A stretch of 64,000 nt of DNA from positions 38,812,001 through 38,876,000 of the forward strand of contig OZ231126.1 in the NCBI GenBank assembly GCA_965153355.1, written 5' to 3'. The notes below the pieces were generated by a model. That model was given only the letters and a program-made list of their open reading frames with translations, searched no databases and had not been told where the DNA came from. The position numbers and the translations under genes were made by a program. The DNA comes from Flaccisagitta enflata (taxonomy: Eukaryota > Chaetognatha > Sagittoidea > Aphragmophora). Positions 46,583 to 57,734 of this stretch are shown piece after piece (the first letter of the stretch is position 1; each line of letters begins with the position of its first letter).

Positions 46583-48160
46583 CTTTGGTAACTACATTAT
46601 CTTTTGATAATTCACTTATTCTTTGGTAATTTGTTTTGCTTAAATTGGATAATGCCTTTGATAAGTTCTAGAGTTTGGGGTTGACTCAGAGTAACTTGAT
46701 GGATTTGTCTCAATAAGTGGGAAGAATCTTGATTTAAGGTTTTGGGTGTTATGAGCATTTTACAATGGGAAGATCAGATGGCTGTGAGGAGCTTGGGGCG
46801 TTCAGCACACTCATCTGATACTCTTTCTTGTCACTTGCACATCCCACAAATAGCTGACAATTATAGATTTTTCTTGCTGTTGATTTGTATCTGTTGAGCC
46901 GCTTTGTGGTAAGGTTTGAAGTGGATCTTGATTTTTCTAAGGATAGCTGTGAGGGGTCCGGATGAAACACCAGTTAGAGCTCCCAAGGTTCTTGTCCTTA
47001 TTCTAGATTTTTTGTTATGGAGTAATGTTGTCCAACTCCATACAAACTAACGGACGGAAGGAGAAACAGACAAAGCTTCTTTCAGAGGCGCTAGTCCGCG
47101 ACTAAAAAGATATGTGAGGAAGAGGATGAATGAATGTAAGTAAGATTATAAGAGGATGAATGTAAGAAGAGATATGGGACATAGGATGTAGCCTACGCTG
47201 TGTACGGTGCGCCGCATTAAAAACAGGACAGTTTGTATCAATACCATATTATTGCGCAAAGATGGATTATTGAAACCAAATACGGATGAATACGTCGCTC
47301 ATGTGTTTGTAGTTAATGGATCCGCCTTCGGCCTGGATGGCAAGCTCCACAGAGCGTGGCAATGTGGCAAATGAGTTGGCGAGGTAGTCGACGGTGAGGC
47401 GGCACCAAACTGTAAACGTAACTATGGCATAGGACACTTTGTAATGCTGGTTTCTGCTTAACTATTGCCCTGAGACACAAAAAATTCATGACCATTTGAA
47501 AGCCCTGCAAAAAATCTTCCAAATGCGACGTTGCTGGTCATTGTAGCTTTATTCGTTTAGAAATGGCATAGGTTTGAGGAAAAAAAATTACTGTTTGAAA
47601 AGAGTGCTCATTTCAAAATTTTCCAACAAGCAATTTAAGTCTTTCTGTTTTTGTCAATGATGAAGCTTAGGATTGTCTTTGATACTCGATATCCATGGGC
47701 AAATTAAAGAGCTTCGAATTTTCTTTAAAATGGCGCCAAGAACAAATATCTCACTTAATGCGTTTGATTTTTATGTTATGATAAAGATGACCCCTTAAAA
47801 TCACATAGCAAATTTACAAATTTTTGACAGCCTGTCTTCATCCTAACGCCATTTCTAAACGGTTAACGTTAGGGCATCCAGAAAAGTCTCATTTAAAAGA
47901 TCTTTCACAGAGCTTCAAAATAGTCATGGATTTTGCTATGTTTTTCTCATTGAATGGATGTAAAACACTGACATACAAGTGGTTCGCTTTTTGTTTTTTG
48001 CCATGGTTAGTTTTTTCCCATTCCTTTTTTTATAGCTTCTCTTTAGAGCGTCAGTGCGTCCAAACGAATTGACCGATTTAAACGCGGTTTGCGGCAAACG
48101 CTTTGTCTTTCAAAGAGCTTCAAATTGGTCACTGATAAAGCTATGATTATACAATAGTCG
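46583..48160. other. No gene recognised; diverged repeats
   Basis: A family C relic (ctaacggacggaaggagaaa ... cgcgactaaaaag) lies at 47047-47108. Around 47500-47900 there are sequences (tcgtttagaaatggcat; aagatctttcacagagcttc) shared with 48100-49200, showing an old dispersed repeat. Nothing coding was recognised. Confidence 0.4.
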
Positions 48161-48162
48161 CA

Positions 48163-48440
<278 letters not shown>

Positions 48441-48461
48441 GAGAGAAACAGAGAAAAACAT

Positions 48462-48640
48462 GTAACACAGGGTATCAATATCGTTGTGGACAGGGGCATC
48501 CAACCCCATCCACACCCAGACCCCCCCACACAAGTATCTAGACCGCTTGTTTTTCCACTTTTCCAATTGGATGGACAGACGGACCAACAGACCGATGGAT
48601 GGACTGACAGACAAAGCCTCTCATAGAGTCCGGAGTTGAA
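48462..48640 (+). mobile_element. Family C variant
   Basis: Begins gtaacacagggtatcaatat, continues gtggacaggggcatccaacc (close to 8078-8265), a GGACAGACGGACC core at 48573-48613, and ends aaagcctctcatagagtccg. Confidence 0.6.
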
Positions 48641-50025
48641 ATGAGAGAGAAAATGTGCTGCCAGGATGCATAATTATCACCTAGGACATTTAAAAGTTCA
48701 AACAGACTTCAACTAACTCGATTCCTCGTTTTTTGGGAAAACGCGAAAAATGCGGAAAAATAAAAAAAGATTCAAAAATTCATAGCTCCAAAACTATTGA
48801 TCGCACAGAATTCTGCTTGGCGTCATCTGAAAGAGGAGAATTAGCTCTTTCTTAGCTATTAATTTCATGCGTAGTCCCATTCAGCTCCAGAAAAGCAGCA
48901 ACTTTCTCAAACGCTTCATGAGAAAAAGGGAAAATAACTTTTCTTCGCGGAAATCAAAAAGTCTTCGAATCTTCGAATCTCGACTTTTTTCCAAATTATT
49001 TTGAGCCGAGATATACCATGCGGATCAAAAAAAAAAGACGCACTTTTAAACAGTTAATTCAGCAAATAAATCTTCAAAAAACTATAAAAAATTATAGACC
49101 ATTTTGAAGATCTGCAAAAGTACTTTCATTTGGCGCCAATCTGGTATTGCTATCTTTTTTCGTTTAGAAATGGCATCAGTTTGAGTAAAAACGTTGCCAA
49201 TTTCAGTTTTGCAATCCCTATGAAAAAAATGCATTTTAGCAAAATAGTGCTTCTCTTTGCAGAGCTCTAGCTCCTGAACACAATTCGTAATTAATGGGAA
49301 ATACATTTACAAACAGACCATCGTCCAATTCTTTATCATTCCACCTCAAAATTGTGTGCTGAATGCCGGAAAACCGTCGCGAAAAATTTTTAGCTGTAAT
49401 ATTTTCGTCTGTCGCCCTCTGCACCCAAGGTATCAAAAATGCAAATCAGTTTTGAGCATAAAGGAGTCACTGTGATGATTTATGTCAGTTGAGACCCTTA
49501 CAATCGATATTAATGTATACAATAAATAGATTTTGAACAATTTGGTTGTTTGGTCTGACAATATCCATCCCTACTGGAGGGTATGCTGGAATGGGTCGTC
49601 AACTGCATCTTCTTTACTCTTGAATGTTACTTATCAGATTCTTTTGTTTTTTGCGTGAAAGTGATATAGTTTCATGGATAGGTATCTGTTTTTATGTTGG
49701 ATATGCCTGGATGAGCGCTTCTGATAATCAGTATGCTCCAGCACCTCGTCCACCGCTTCTTACAGGGTAATAAAAGAGATCTTGTCAAGTTAGTGTGCAT
49801 CAGAACCTGCAGCGTTAGTAAGATTATTGCAAACCCCACAATGATTTGCCATGTTAAATTTGAGAGTTTCTAGATCAATCCCACAACGCAAAAGATTCTT
49901 CATGATTGTCCACGTGCCTAAGCATTAAGTCATCAGTCCTGTTGCGGTCAATTGGTTGGTCCCATTTTTGGGCAATAGCGGTAGGACACGGGTGAATTTC
50001 AGGACATCCTTCCACCCCCCCTAAA
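48641..50025. other. Old relics related to family D; otherwise unrecognised
   Basis: In reverse complement, 48740-49000 resembles the first 230 bp of family D (ttggcgtcatctgaaagagg opposite ctctttcatttggcgccaag; tcgacttttttcc near 48982). Another piece (actttcatttggcgccaatc) is at 49120. The remainder has no recognised feature. Confidence 0.45.
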
Positions 50026-50029
50026 TGCT

Positions 50030-50750
50030 ATTGGGTCCTCAAATCAGCACTCTTAGGCCTGATTTTGGCCCTCATGCCCTCAAATCAGCTTTCCAAACCT
50101 CATATCTGCCCTCAAGACCTCAAATCAGCCCTCCAGGCCGCACATCAGCTTTCAATTACTCAAATCTGCCCTTTAGGCCTCAAGCCTGACGTCTGACCTC
50201 AAATCTGCTCTTCAGGCCAAACCAGTCACACATGGGCAATATGTGGTCAGCAATACCCCTTACCCTACTTTTCATGATTGTGAATTTGAGAGGGAGAAGC
50301 AGGGAAGCGGCCTGTCTGTTCATCCATGAACTGAGGGCTGAGGGGCCATATTTGGATGATTAGAGGCCTGAGAAGGTTTTTTTTTAAAGGAGTAAGAGGG
50401 TTGATTTGAAGCCTGAGTGGGCCCATTTGAGACCCAAGGCCTGATTTGAGGTCTGTTAGGGCTGATTTGAGGCCTGTGAGGGCTGATTTGAGGCCTGTGA
50501 GGCCTGATTTGAGGCCTCAGAGCCCTGATTTAAGGCCTGAGAGGTTTGATTTAAGGCCTGGGAGGCCTGATCTAAGGCCTGAGAGGCCAGATATGGGCCT
50601 GAGAGGCTTGATTTGTGACCTGAGAGGCTTAATTTGAGGCCTGAGAGGCCTGGTTTGGGGCCTGAGGGGTGGGACGAACCAACAAACAAACAAAAGTCCC
50701 CCTGTGTTCTACAGGACTTCATCCCCTACGGGGCTGCTGCCAAAAAACAA
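50030..50750. repeat. Cassette B copy 2
   Basis: An array in one orientation at 50035-50220 (CAGCCCTCCAGGCCTCAAAT-like units), the left module gggcaatatgtggtcagcaa at 50234, an array in the other orientation at 50400-50670 (GGCCTGAGAGGCCTGATTTGA), and the closing module aagtccccctgtgttctaca, ggacttcatcccctacgggg at 50693-50742. Confidence 0.65.
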
Positions 50751-50754
50751 GTCT

Positions 50755-51110
50755 TCAAATCAGCCCTCCAGGCCTCAAGTCAGCTTTCAAAACCTCCAAT
50801 CAGCTTTCAAAACCTCAAATCTGCCCTTTAAACCTCAAGCCTGGCGCCTGATCTCAAATTTGCTCTTCTGGCCAAAAAAAGGGACCGACAAACCAACCAA
50901 CTGATGGACAGTCAGACAGATGGACAGACATAGCAGGTTGTAGAGTCATGTAGCATGTGAGTAAAAAAAACAGGTCGCCCAAGGGCAATATATGGTCAGC
51001 GATACCCGTTGCCCTGCTGTGCATGATTGTGAATTTGAGTGAGGGGAAGCAGGGCAGCGGCCCCGAAGGGGACGAAGTCCTGTAGAACACAGGGGACTTT
51101 CGTTCGTTCG
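50755..51110. repeat. Cassette B copy 3 and a family C fragment
   Basis: Array units at 50757-50875, a GACAGACC family C-like core and tagcaggttgtagagtcatg at 50882-50958, then gggcaatatatggtcagcga and gggcagcggccccgaagggg, acgaagtcctgtagaacaca at 50983-51097. Confidence 0.6.
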
Positions 51111-51214
51111 TGTTAAGACTCCTACTGAATGCTCCAATTACATCACATGGAAAATTGACAAAAAAGATTACAGATGGCTGATTTGAGGCGGGGAAGGGGG
51201 TCACCCGCTTACTT

Positions 51215-51352
51215 ACCCGTAAGAACAAATGAACACATGAACGCAAGAATGAATGAATGAACGAACGAACAAACAAATGAACAAACCAATAAACCACATA
51301 CAAATGAATGAACGTACAATCAACAAACAAATGAATGAACTAACAAACCAAC
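51215..51352. repeat. Degenerate (GAAT)/(GAAC)/(CAAA) repeat
   Basis: An imperfect tetranucleotide tract, an aged microsatellite. Confidence 0.7.
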
Positions 51353-51409
51353 ACCCTCCTATGATGTAATTTAGGAAACTGTAAAAAAAATCACGATCAA
51401 TCTGAGATC

Positions 51410-51603
51410 GTCTGTCGGTCCGTTGGTCGGTCCATCGGCCCGTCCGTCGGTCCGTCCGTCGGTCCGTCCGTCGGTCACACTTTACTTTTTATGGGTTTTT
51501 GGGGTTTTTGGCATCACTGCTCCTGCCTAAATGATCTGGTAACCTCAATTATGGCCCCTGCCCACCCGCACGCGACTGGGGTAGTCGTGTATCCGGCCTT
51601 GTT
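51410..51603 (-). mobile_element. Family C element
   Basis: GTCC/GTCG core at 51412-51475, ggcatcactgctcctgccta, GCCCCTGCCCACCCGCACGC, and GTATCCGGCCTTGTT at the end. Only 8 bp separate it from the truncated family D copy. Confidence 0.65.
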
Positions 51604-51611
51604 TTATCTAG

Positions 51612-51813
51612 ATGTGATAAATGAATAGATATTTTGATACATGTTTAAGAAAGCATGTTTTTTTCCTCTGATTTTCAGTGCAATCAATACATAAAATTGC
51701 TCTTGATTTGATCTAATCGAAAAAAAGATTTGCAGTGACTAAAGTTAAAAGCTTGGTGAAAAGAGACCAATGCTTACGACTTTTTTCCTCACGGCGACAG
51801 TCGCCATTACTGG
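51612..51813 (+). mobile_element. Family D, 5'-truncated copy 3
   Basis: Matches the last 200 bp of copies 1 and 2 and ends ggcgacagtcgccattactgg followed by T. Its terminal stem is one pair longer (GGCGA/TCGCC), a compensatory-type difference. Confidence 0.7.
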
Positions 51814-51956
51814 TATTTCATTCTGTTTTTTTTTAAACTGGTTTCCCTGTTACCATTGTTGACATCATCATTGTATTCATTATCTTCATTGTTTTTGACG
51901 ATATCTTTGTCATTATTGTTGTGGTAGTCATTGTTTTTAGTTTTGCTACTATCATT

Positions 51957-52200
51957 GCACCTTGATCTGGGGGCTGAGAAAAACCCGAGATGAATCTCAA
52001 TAGCTTAAATTACATGAAAAGCATACTTCTAGTTGCCCCAGTGGGATGAAATTTTACATGAAGAAAGCCGATGGTTTTGCAGAGCTTCAGTTAAAATTTC
52101 ATCTCACTGGGTTATTTAGAAGTATGCTTTTCATGTAAATTAAACAATTGAAACACACTAGATTCACCCCGGGTTCCACCCCCCCCCCAGATCAAGGTGC
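51957..52200. mobile_element. Small foldback element (MITE-like)
   Basis: Starts GCACCTTGATCTGGGGG and ends in the inverse, CCCCCCCAGATCAAGGTGC. A second inverted pair inside is acatgaaaagcatacttcta versus tagaagtatgcttttcatgt. ATT occurs on both sides (51954-51956 and 52201-52203) and may be a 3-bp target duplication. Confidence 0.7.
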
Positions 52201-52690
52201 ATTGTCATCATATCTTTCATTATTATTTTTCTCAACTTTGTTACTTTGATATTGTCATCACCGTTACTGTTTCATGTTGTTGATATCAATTTATTTCCCT
52301 TGCTCATCATTGATTTAGTTGTTGCAGACGTCAGTTTCGTCATTGTTATTGTTGTCACTGTCTCATGTTGTTCTTTACTTTACCCACTTTGAAATGTAAG
52401 CACGTTTAACGGTTTTATTTGCAGTATACCAACTAGTCAACCAATTACTCATCAAAAGTCTGATTCAAACGTTTTTACTGAAACCTGCTGAATAGTCGAT
52501 GCTTTTAGAATAATTCCTTAGCGAGAAAAGAAACAAGTAGCAACATAAGTTAGGATTTTAAAAAATCAATCTCTAGGAATGTTTGAAAATACGCGACCAA
52601 TCATGCATTTTTTCCACGAAGTTGGTAAAGTCAATTTCGTTTGATTTATAGTAAGTCTTTAGAGAGAGAGAGTTCGTTTGAATCAAAGTA
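52201..52690. other. No gene recognised
   Basis: AT-rich sequence with repeated tcattgtt-type words. Nothing was identified. Confidence 0.3.
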
Positions 52691-52912
<222 letters not shown>

Positions 52913-52913
52913 G

Positions 52914-52985
52914 ATAGACTGACTCTATAAGTAGCGTTGTCTGTCTGTTGGTCCATTTCTTCCCCTGCCTCGCCCACACCTGATT
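52914..52985 (-). mobile_element. Family C-like relic next to the Helitron locus
   Basis: gactctataagtagcgttgt, ctgtctgttggtcc and cccctgcctcgcccacac follow the order of family C modules seen at 4397-4540, with the middle deleted. The hairpin side faces away from the coding region. It may be part of the Helitron or an independent insertion. Confidence 0.4.
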
Positions 52986-53036
52986 GATATTGTTTACAAA
53001 GCTTTTTATTTTTGACTTGGTCCTGTTTTCATCGCA

Positions 53037-53693
53037 ATGATGCAGTTGAAAATCGGCCTCATCCTTGGAGATAGTATTCTTCATGGATATTTTTCCAACG
53101 ATTCCCTCCTCTGCTCCAAAATCAAACAACAGTTTGACCTTGACGTTGTCCAATCAGATTTTCGACCAGGGAAAACAACAGATTTTCTTGTTCACAAGGT
53201 TTTTCCTTGGCAAATGGCAGAATTTGTCAACAGACATGATTGCAACATCTTGGTCGACGTGTTTTTGATTTCTGGAGCAGTTGACCTTTCTGATTCAATT
53301 TCCAAAACTCTGCATTTCAATATCAAAGATTTCATAACGAGACGAAATGCAGAATTGAAAATTGTGATGGATCATCCGTTTGTCCGACGTTTGTTTGTCT
53401 ATCCCCTCACGCCTCGTCGCATTTGTAAAAATGACTTATGCGTCAGGTTTCCAAAATACTCAAATCGCAATTGGATCTTGATGGCAAATCGGTGTGTTCA
53501 TGATGTCAACCTTTCAAATATTAACTTTCACTCAAAGTTGCGTCATGTGCCCCCATTGCCTACAAACCAAATGTTGAAGCATGTTGCAAAAGATGGTATT
53601 CATCTAGGTCCAGATGGAAAAAGTGCATATGCATGGTCGGTGTTGCAGGTCTGTGAGCAAAAGAAATTCTCAAAGGATGAATTCCCTCCTTAG
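53037..53693 (+). CDS. SGNH/GDSL hydrolase-like protein in a Helitron
   Basis: 218 codons starting at the first of two ATGs; an in-frame TGA 24 bp upstream fixes the open frame. Residues 6-17 read IGLILGDSILHG, the SGNH block I with nucleophile Ser13. RPGKTTDF at 43-50 resembles block II. Near the end, KDGIHLGPDGKSAY carries the Asp186 and His189 of block V. The block III Asn (GxND) is replaced: the sequence is SGAVDL around residue 80, so catalysis is uncertain. SGNH domains occur in several transposon proteins, for example CR1-type LINE ORFs, where an esterase role is proposed. The frame ends at TAG 53691-53693. The next long frame is in the same phase, only 12 codons later, so this may be the N-terminal part of one polyprotein. 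Confidence 0.75.
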   Translation: MMQLKIGLILGDSILHGYFSNDSLLCSKIKQQFDLDVVQSDFRPGKTTDFLVHKVFPWQMAEFVNRHDCNILVDVFLISGAVDLSDSISKTLHFNIKDFITRRNAELKIVMDHPFVRRLFVYPLTPRRICKNDLCVRFPKYSNRNWILMANRCVHDVNLSNINFHSKLRHVPPLPTNQMLKHVAKDGIHLGPDGKSAYAWSVLQVCEQKKFSKDEFPP

Positions 53694-53729
53694 CAACATC
53701 CAAAGAGTGAGGCGTCACCACTCCAATCA
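53691..53729 (+). other. Single in-frame TAG between SGNH and Helitron frames
   Basis: TAG at 53691-53693 is followed by CAA CAT and stays open in the same phase up to the ATG at 53730 (QHPKSEASPLQS). It could be a CAG-to-TAG mutation or a readthrough stop. The context TAG CAA C partly resembles known leaky UAG contexts (CARYYA) but is not a full match. Confidence 0.6.
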
Positions 53730-56700
53730 ATGGACATGCAATTAGCAAACTTTGAAGCTAAGAAGAGAGAAGAGAAGAAGAAGAGAGTTGATGCAATTTT
53801 GATTGATTCGTGGTCTGAAAGGCTTTCAAAAGACAGTAACGTATCGGTTAAAAAGGAGATGCATTTTAAATGCACTTCTTTATGCAAGGAAAGAAAAGCG
53901 CAAAAAATCAAAGACGTTTCAATCAAAGTTGCTCCAAAAAAGAAATCAGAAAAGAAAAAAAGAAAGCAAAAGAAAAGCGAGTTTCAAAGACCAATTGATT
54001 GCAGAGTTGACGCCTTTATCAACAGAAGTATTTTGAGAAAGCAGAAAAGTGGAGAGGAGAAACAAGTTGATCGACTGGTCAAAGATATTTTAAGAAAACG
54101 TTTGGTCAAGGATGTTTGCTCTTCTCCACTGCATCACTATAAGGGGGTTTGTCCATCTGCAGGCTCCTCAATCCTGAATCCTCAATCCAATGGTTTGTCT
54201 GCCAATCAACCCAAGAATTTGTCTGCTGATCAACCCGATACTTTGTCCGCTGGTCAACTTGCCGGTATATCTGATGATCAACTTGTTGGTGTGTCTGTTG
54301 ATATGTCCATTGGTCTATCTGATGATCCACCGTGCGGTCCTGAAGTTGATCCATCCATTGATCTATCTGTCAATCTATCCGCTGATTCATCTTACGACCT
54401 TTCAAATACTTCATTTTTTTATCATTCCGTTGGTCCAAAAATTGATCAACATGAGAGAGCAAATGCTGAGACGAGACTAAGGCAAAAAATTGTGTCTTTA
54501 GAACAACGACGCACAGCAACCAAGACTAAAGATATGATTTTTGAGCATATCACCAAACCCAACAAGCCTCGCAATTTTGGAAAGAAACAACAACAAAAAG
54601 TTGTGAAAAAAATGAAAAAATTCTTCAACTGTTTTACTTCCGAGTCCCATCAATTAACATCAGAGAAAATCCGTGTGACCTATCACACACGAAATGGTAT
54701 AATGGTAGAACATGTTGAAGCTAATGGTTCATGCAATACCATCTATAACAATATGAACCTTAGTGGAGGCGGCAAGAAGAGAACAGCCAGTGAAGAGAGA
54801 GATAGAAAAAGAAAACAAAGAGCTAAACAAGATGAGAAGAAAAAAGAAAAACTGAGAGAAGAAGCAAAGAATAGAATGAAGAACACGAGAGAAGAGCAGC
54901 CAGAAGAAGAAAAAGATGAATTTAGGGAAGAAGCAAAGAATAGAATGAAGAAGTTAAGGGAAGAGCAAAATGAGGAACAAAAAGAAGATGAGAAAAGCAG
55001 GGACAGAAAAAGAAAACAGCAACTGAGGGAAAAGAAAAATGAGGAAGAGAAGGAACAAGAGATGAGCAAGGACAGAAGAAGAAAACAGCAACTGAGGGAA
55101 GAGATCATGGTGATAAGAGGGGCAGGATTAAGAGAAGAAGCAAAGAATAGAATGAAGAACACGAGGGAAGAGCAGCCAGAAGAAGAAAAAGATGAATTTA
55201 GGGAAGAAGCAAAGAATAGAATGAAGAAGTTAAGGGAAGAGCAAAATGAGGAACAAAAAGAAGATGATAAAAGCAGGGACAGAAAAAGAAAACAGCAACT
55301 GAGGGAAAAGAAAAATGAGGAAGAGAAGGCAGAAGAGATGAGCAAGGACAGAAGAAGAAAACAGCAACTGAGGGAAGATCAAGGTGAGGAAGAACAAACA
55401 AAGAGTAAGCAAAAAGCTACTGAAGTTTTCAGTGATGAAGCAACAAAAAAGCTGATCTCCACAATGAGGAAGATTCAGATTCAATCTCACGATGAATCAT
55501 ACCAGGTAAATAGAAAGGAGATTGAATCTGAATTTCACAGTTTTTTCAAAGCAATTGCTGATGGACCTCATTTTTACTGTGTTTCATGTGCGCGAAGTAT
55601 GTTCCGTGAACAAGTGGTAAAACTGTCACAACTTATGAGAAACAAAAAAGTTTCTCATGGTAACATCAACATTGACTGGTTTAAGGATATCCCTAGTATT
55701 GATAACTGCTTGTATATCTGCAAGACATGTCAAAATCACATAACACGAGGTAATCTTCCCAAGTTAGCTGTGGCTAACAGCAATGAATTACCTAATGTTC
55801 CTGAATTACCTAATGTTCCTGATTTTATTAAGACTTTGAACGATGGAGAAGAGAGGCTAGTGGCACCACGCACCTTCTTTGTGAGAGTAAAAAGCCTTGG
55901 TATTGGTGCTCAACGCGGCATTGTTAGTAATGCTGTGAATGTACCAATACCAATGGAAAAAATGGTCTCTCAGCTGCCACTTACTTCTGCTGATAATGTT
56001 GTTACTCTGAATTTCAAACAAAAACTTAAGTATGACCATTCATACCTCACCATGAATATAAGTTTGGAAAATGTTTGCTCTGCATTGAATTACCTCATCA
56101 ATACAGAGCTTTACAAAAAGTTGGATATTACCCTAAGTGAGGGTAATATCTTACTCTTGAGAAACAACATAACCAATTCTATCATTGTCCCTCCATGTCT
56201 TGATGATATACAAGAGACTGTTGATGTTCCTAGTGATGTTGTTATGACTGATTGTGACAATATGTCTAGTGGAATGAATGGAGATACAGTTGCTGAGCAT
56301 GACATGGCAAATGATAATGTCAATGGTGTTGAAGATTGTGAAAATGCTCCTGAAAACGATGAAGTTGTTGATGATGAAGATGATGATGGATGGACTGAAA
56401 AAATGGAAAAGGAATGTCTAAATGTAGGTAATTCTGACACAATGATACTGAATGAGATCGAAGACATTAGCAATATTTCAATGGCATTGAAATCATTCAG
56501 TATCGCGCCGGGGGAGGGGCAAGTACCTCTTCCCCTGACTCTAGACCAACATGCGCTCAGAGCTGCGTATCCTACTCTCTTTGCAGGTCAATTACCCAAA
56601 GAAGGTTTGATATCACTCTCTATTGCGGATGTTGCAAAGTTGTACATGGAGCATCGTGATCCAAGGTTTCGTTTACACAACCAATTTCCATTTGCTCTTT

Positions 56701-56966
56701 ATCGTGTTGCACAAACATTTGCACTAAAAAATTCAGTGTTTGTGAACCTGAAAAAGAACAAATGCCTGGATGGTTCAAATATCACTGCCAAGGACATTTT
56801 AGGAACCTCAGGTAATAGTCTCATCCAGCATAATAGTGGGTATAAAGTACTCATGTCTGATAGGTCATCGCCAGCCTATTGGCAAAAAATTCAAGGTGAG
56901 TTAAAAGGGATGATACGCCAAAAATGTGAGTTAGTCTGCTTTCCACCAGCCTCTAGACTAATATGA
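53730..56966 (+). pseudogene. Helitron replicase N-terminal part (DUF6570 plus Helitron_like_N), truncated
   Basis: 1078 codons. Residues 50-95 are Lys-rich and NLS-like. About 150-230 is a Ser/Asp-rich degenerate repeat (LSADQP, LSAGQL, ISDDQL). 345-555 is a charged coiled-coil region with a duplicated 83-residue block. About 600-830 matches the DUF6570 layout found ahead of Helitron replicases: FYCVSC (Cys617, Cys620), CLYICKTC (Cys660, 664, 667), NLPKLAVAN, ERLVAPRTFF, VNVPI, LKYDHSYL. An acidic linker follows. 930-1065 matches the start of the Helitron_like_N region: YPTLFAG, MEHRDPRFRLHNQFPFALY, SPAYWQKIQGELKGMIRQK. The Rep HUH motif and helicase are absent. The last 13 codons come from an inserted foldback, so the gene is broken. 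Domain calls are from recognised motifs, not a search. Confidence 0.8.
54850..55380 (+). repeat. Duplicated 249-bp coiled-coil block within the Helitron gene
   Basis: Codons for EEAKNRMKNTREEQPEEEKD through SKDRRRKQQLREE occur at about 54856-55104 and again at 55129-55377, differing at a few positions. The linking codons (IMVIRGAGLR) are unrelated. The frame is preserved. Confidence 0.9.
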
Positions 56967-57387
56967 GGGTGGGAAATCCAATGGTGAGGTCAGAAATGCT
57001 CTAGGACAAAGATTTATGACTTCAACCCAGACCTGAATGAGCATTTAGGCCCCGCACTGGACATTTTTGACATTTTCAGCACTCGAACTTGGGAGCCTAC
57101 TCAAAGCTTGCCCCCCTACTAAGCCTCTGGGCTCAAATCAGGATTTTATGTTTTTCTAGTTCTTCTAGATCAGTGAGAGAGGTCGCGAGAGGTGTTGTTC
57201 CCTGCCTGAATGCCAGTTTTGAGGGACAAAAGACAAACGGTAGCCATGTACTAACAAAATGTGGCAAAATGCATACTCAGGTCAGGGTTGACCTCATAAT
57301 TCTTTGTCCTAGACCATTTTTGACCTCACCATTGGATTCCCCACCCTCAAATTAGTCTAGAGGCCAGTGGAAAGCAGACCGACTCAA
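56928..57387. mobile_element. Foldback element truncating the Helitron gene
   Basis: Inverted arms of about 110 bp: GTCTGCTTTCCACCAGCCTC, tagactaatatgagggtggg and caatggtgaggtcagaaatg on the left match the reverse complement of 57265-57379. The inverted repeat extends weakly outward to TGAGTTA/GACTCA. It begins exactly after the codons for MIRQK and supplies the TGA stop at 56964. No clear target duplication is visible. Sequence to the right (cgactcaattacttcttatt) shows no recognisable continuation of the Helitron frame. Confidence 0.75.
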
Positions 57388-57730
57388 TTACTTCTTATTC
57401 TCCTCTTTTTCTGAAAGATATTACCCTAAGGGCCCCCAAAAAAGTCCCTAATGAGGATTTTTTTGAAACAAGTTTGATAGACAAACAATAGATGTGCCCT
57501 CGTCGGTACTGGTAGGTTTTTTTTTTTTTTAGGTAACCTTGAAGCATTTTAGACTGAAACAATTTCGCATTATTGAGATAAGGTGAATATATGTGATAAG
57601 AGGAGAAAAATGATGCGATGACATGCATTTTTCCAATTCTTTAATTCCATTTGAATGAATAGGATAAGCATCAGTTCATCATAAATTCAATACCTTTTAC
57701 TTATTTCGTCAAAAAGTTGGGATCGAATTC
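57388..57730. other. No feature recognised
   Basis: AT-rich sequence with a T-run at 57514-57530. If the Helitron gene continued beyond the insertion it is not recognisable here. Confidence 0.35.
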
Positions 57731-57734
57731 GTTA

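Noticed and set aside
46198-46632. Frames over CA/CGCA repeats encoding Thr-His or Val-Cys-Arg strings
   Set aside because: They are microsatellite translations without support.
54106-55490. Minus-strand frames opposite the Helitron gene
   Set aside because: They are antisense shadows rich in Ser/Phe/Leu from the purine-rich coiled-coil codons.
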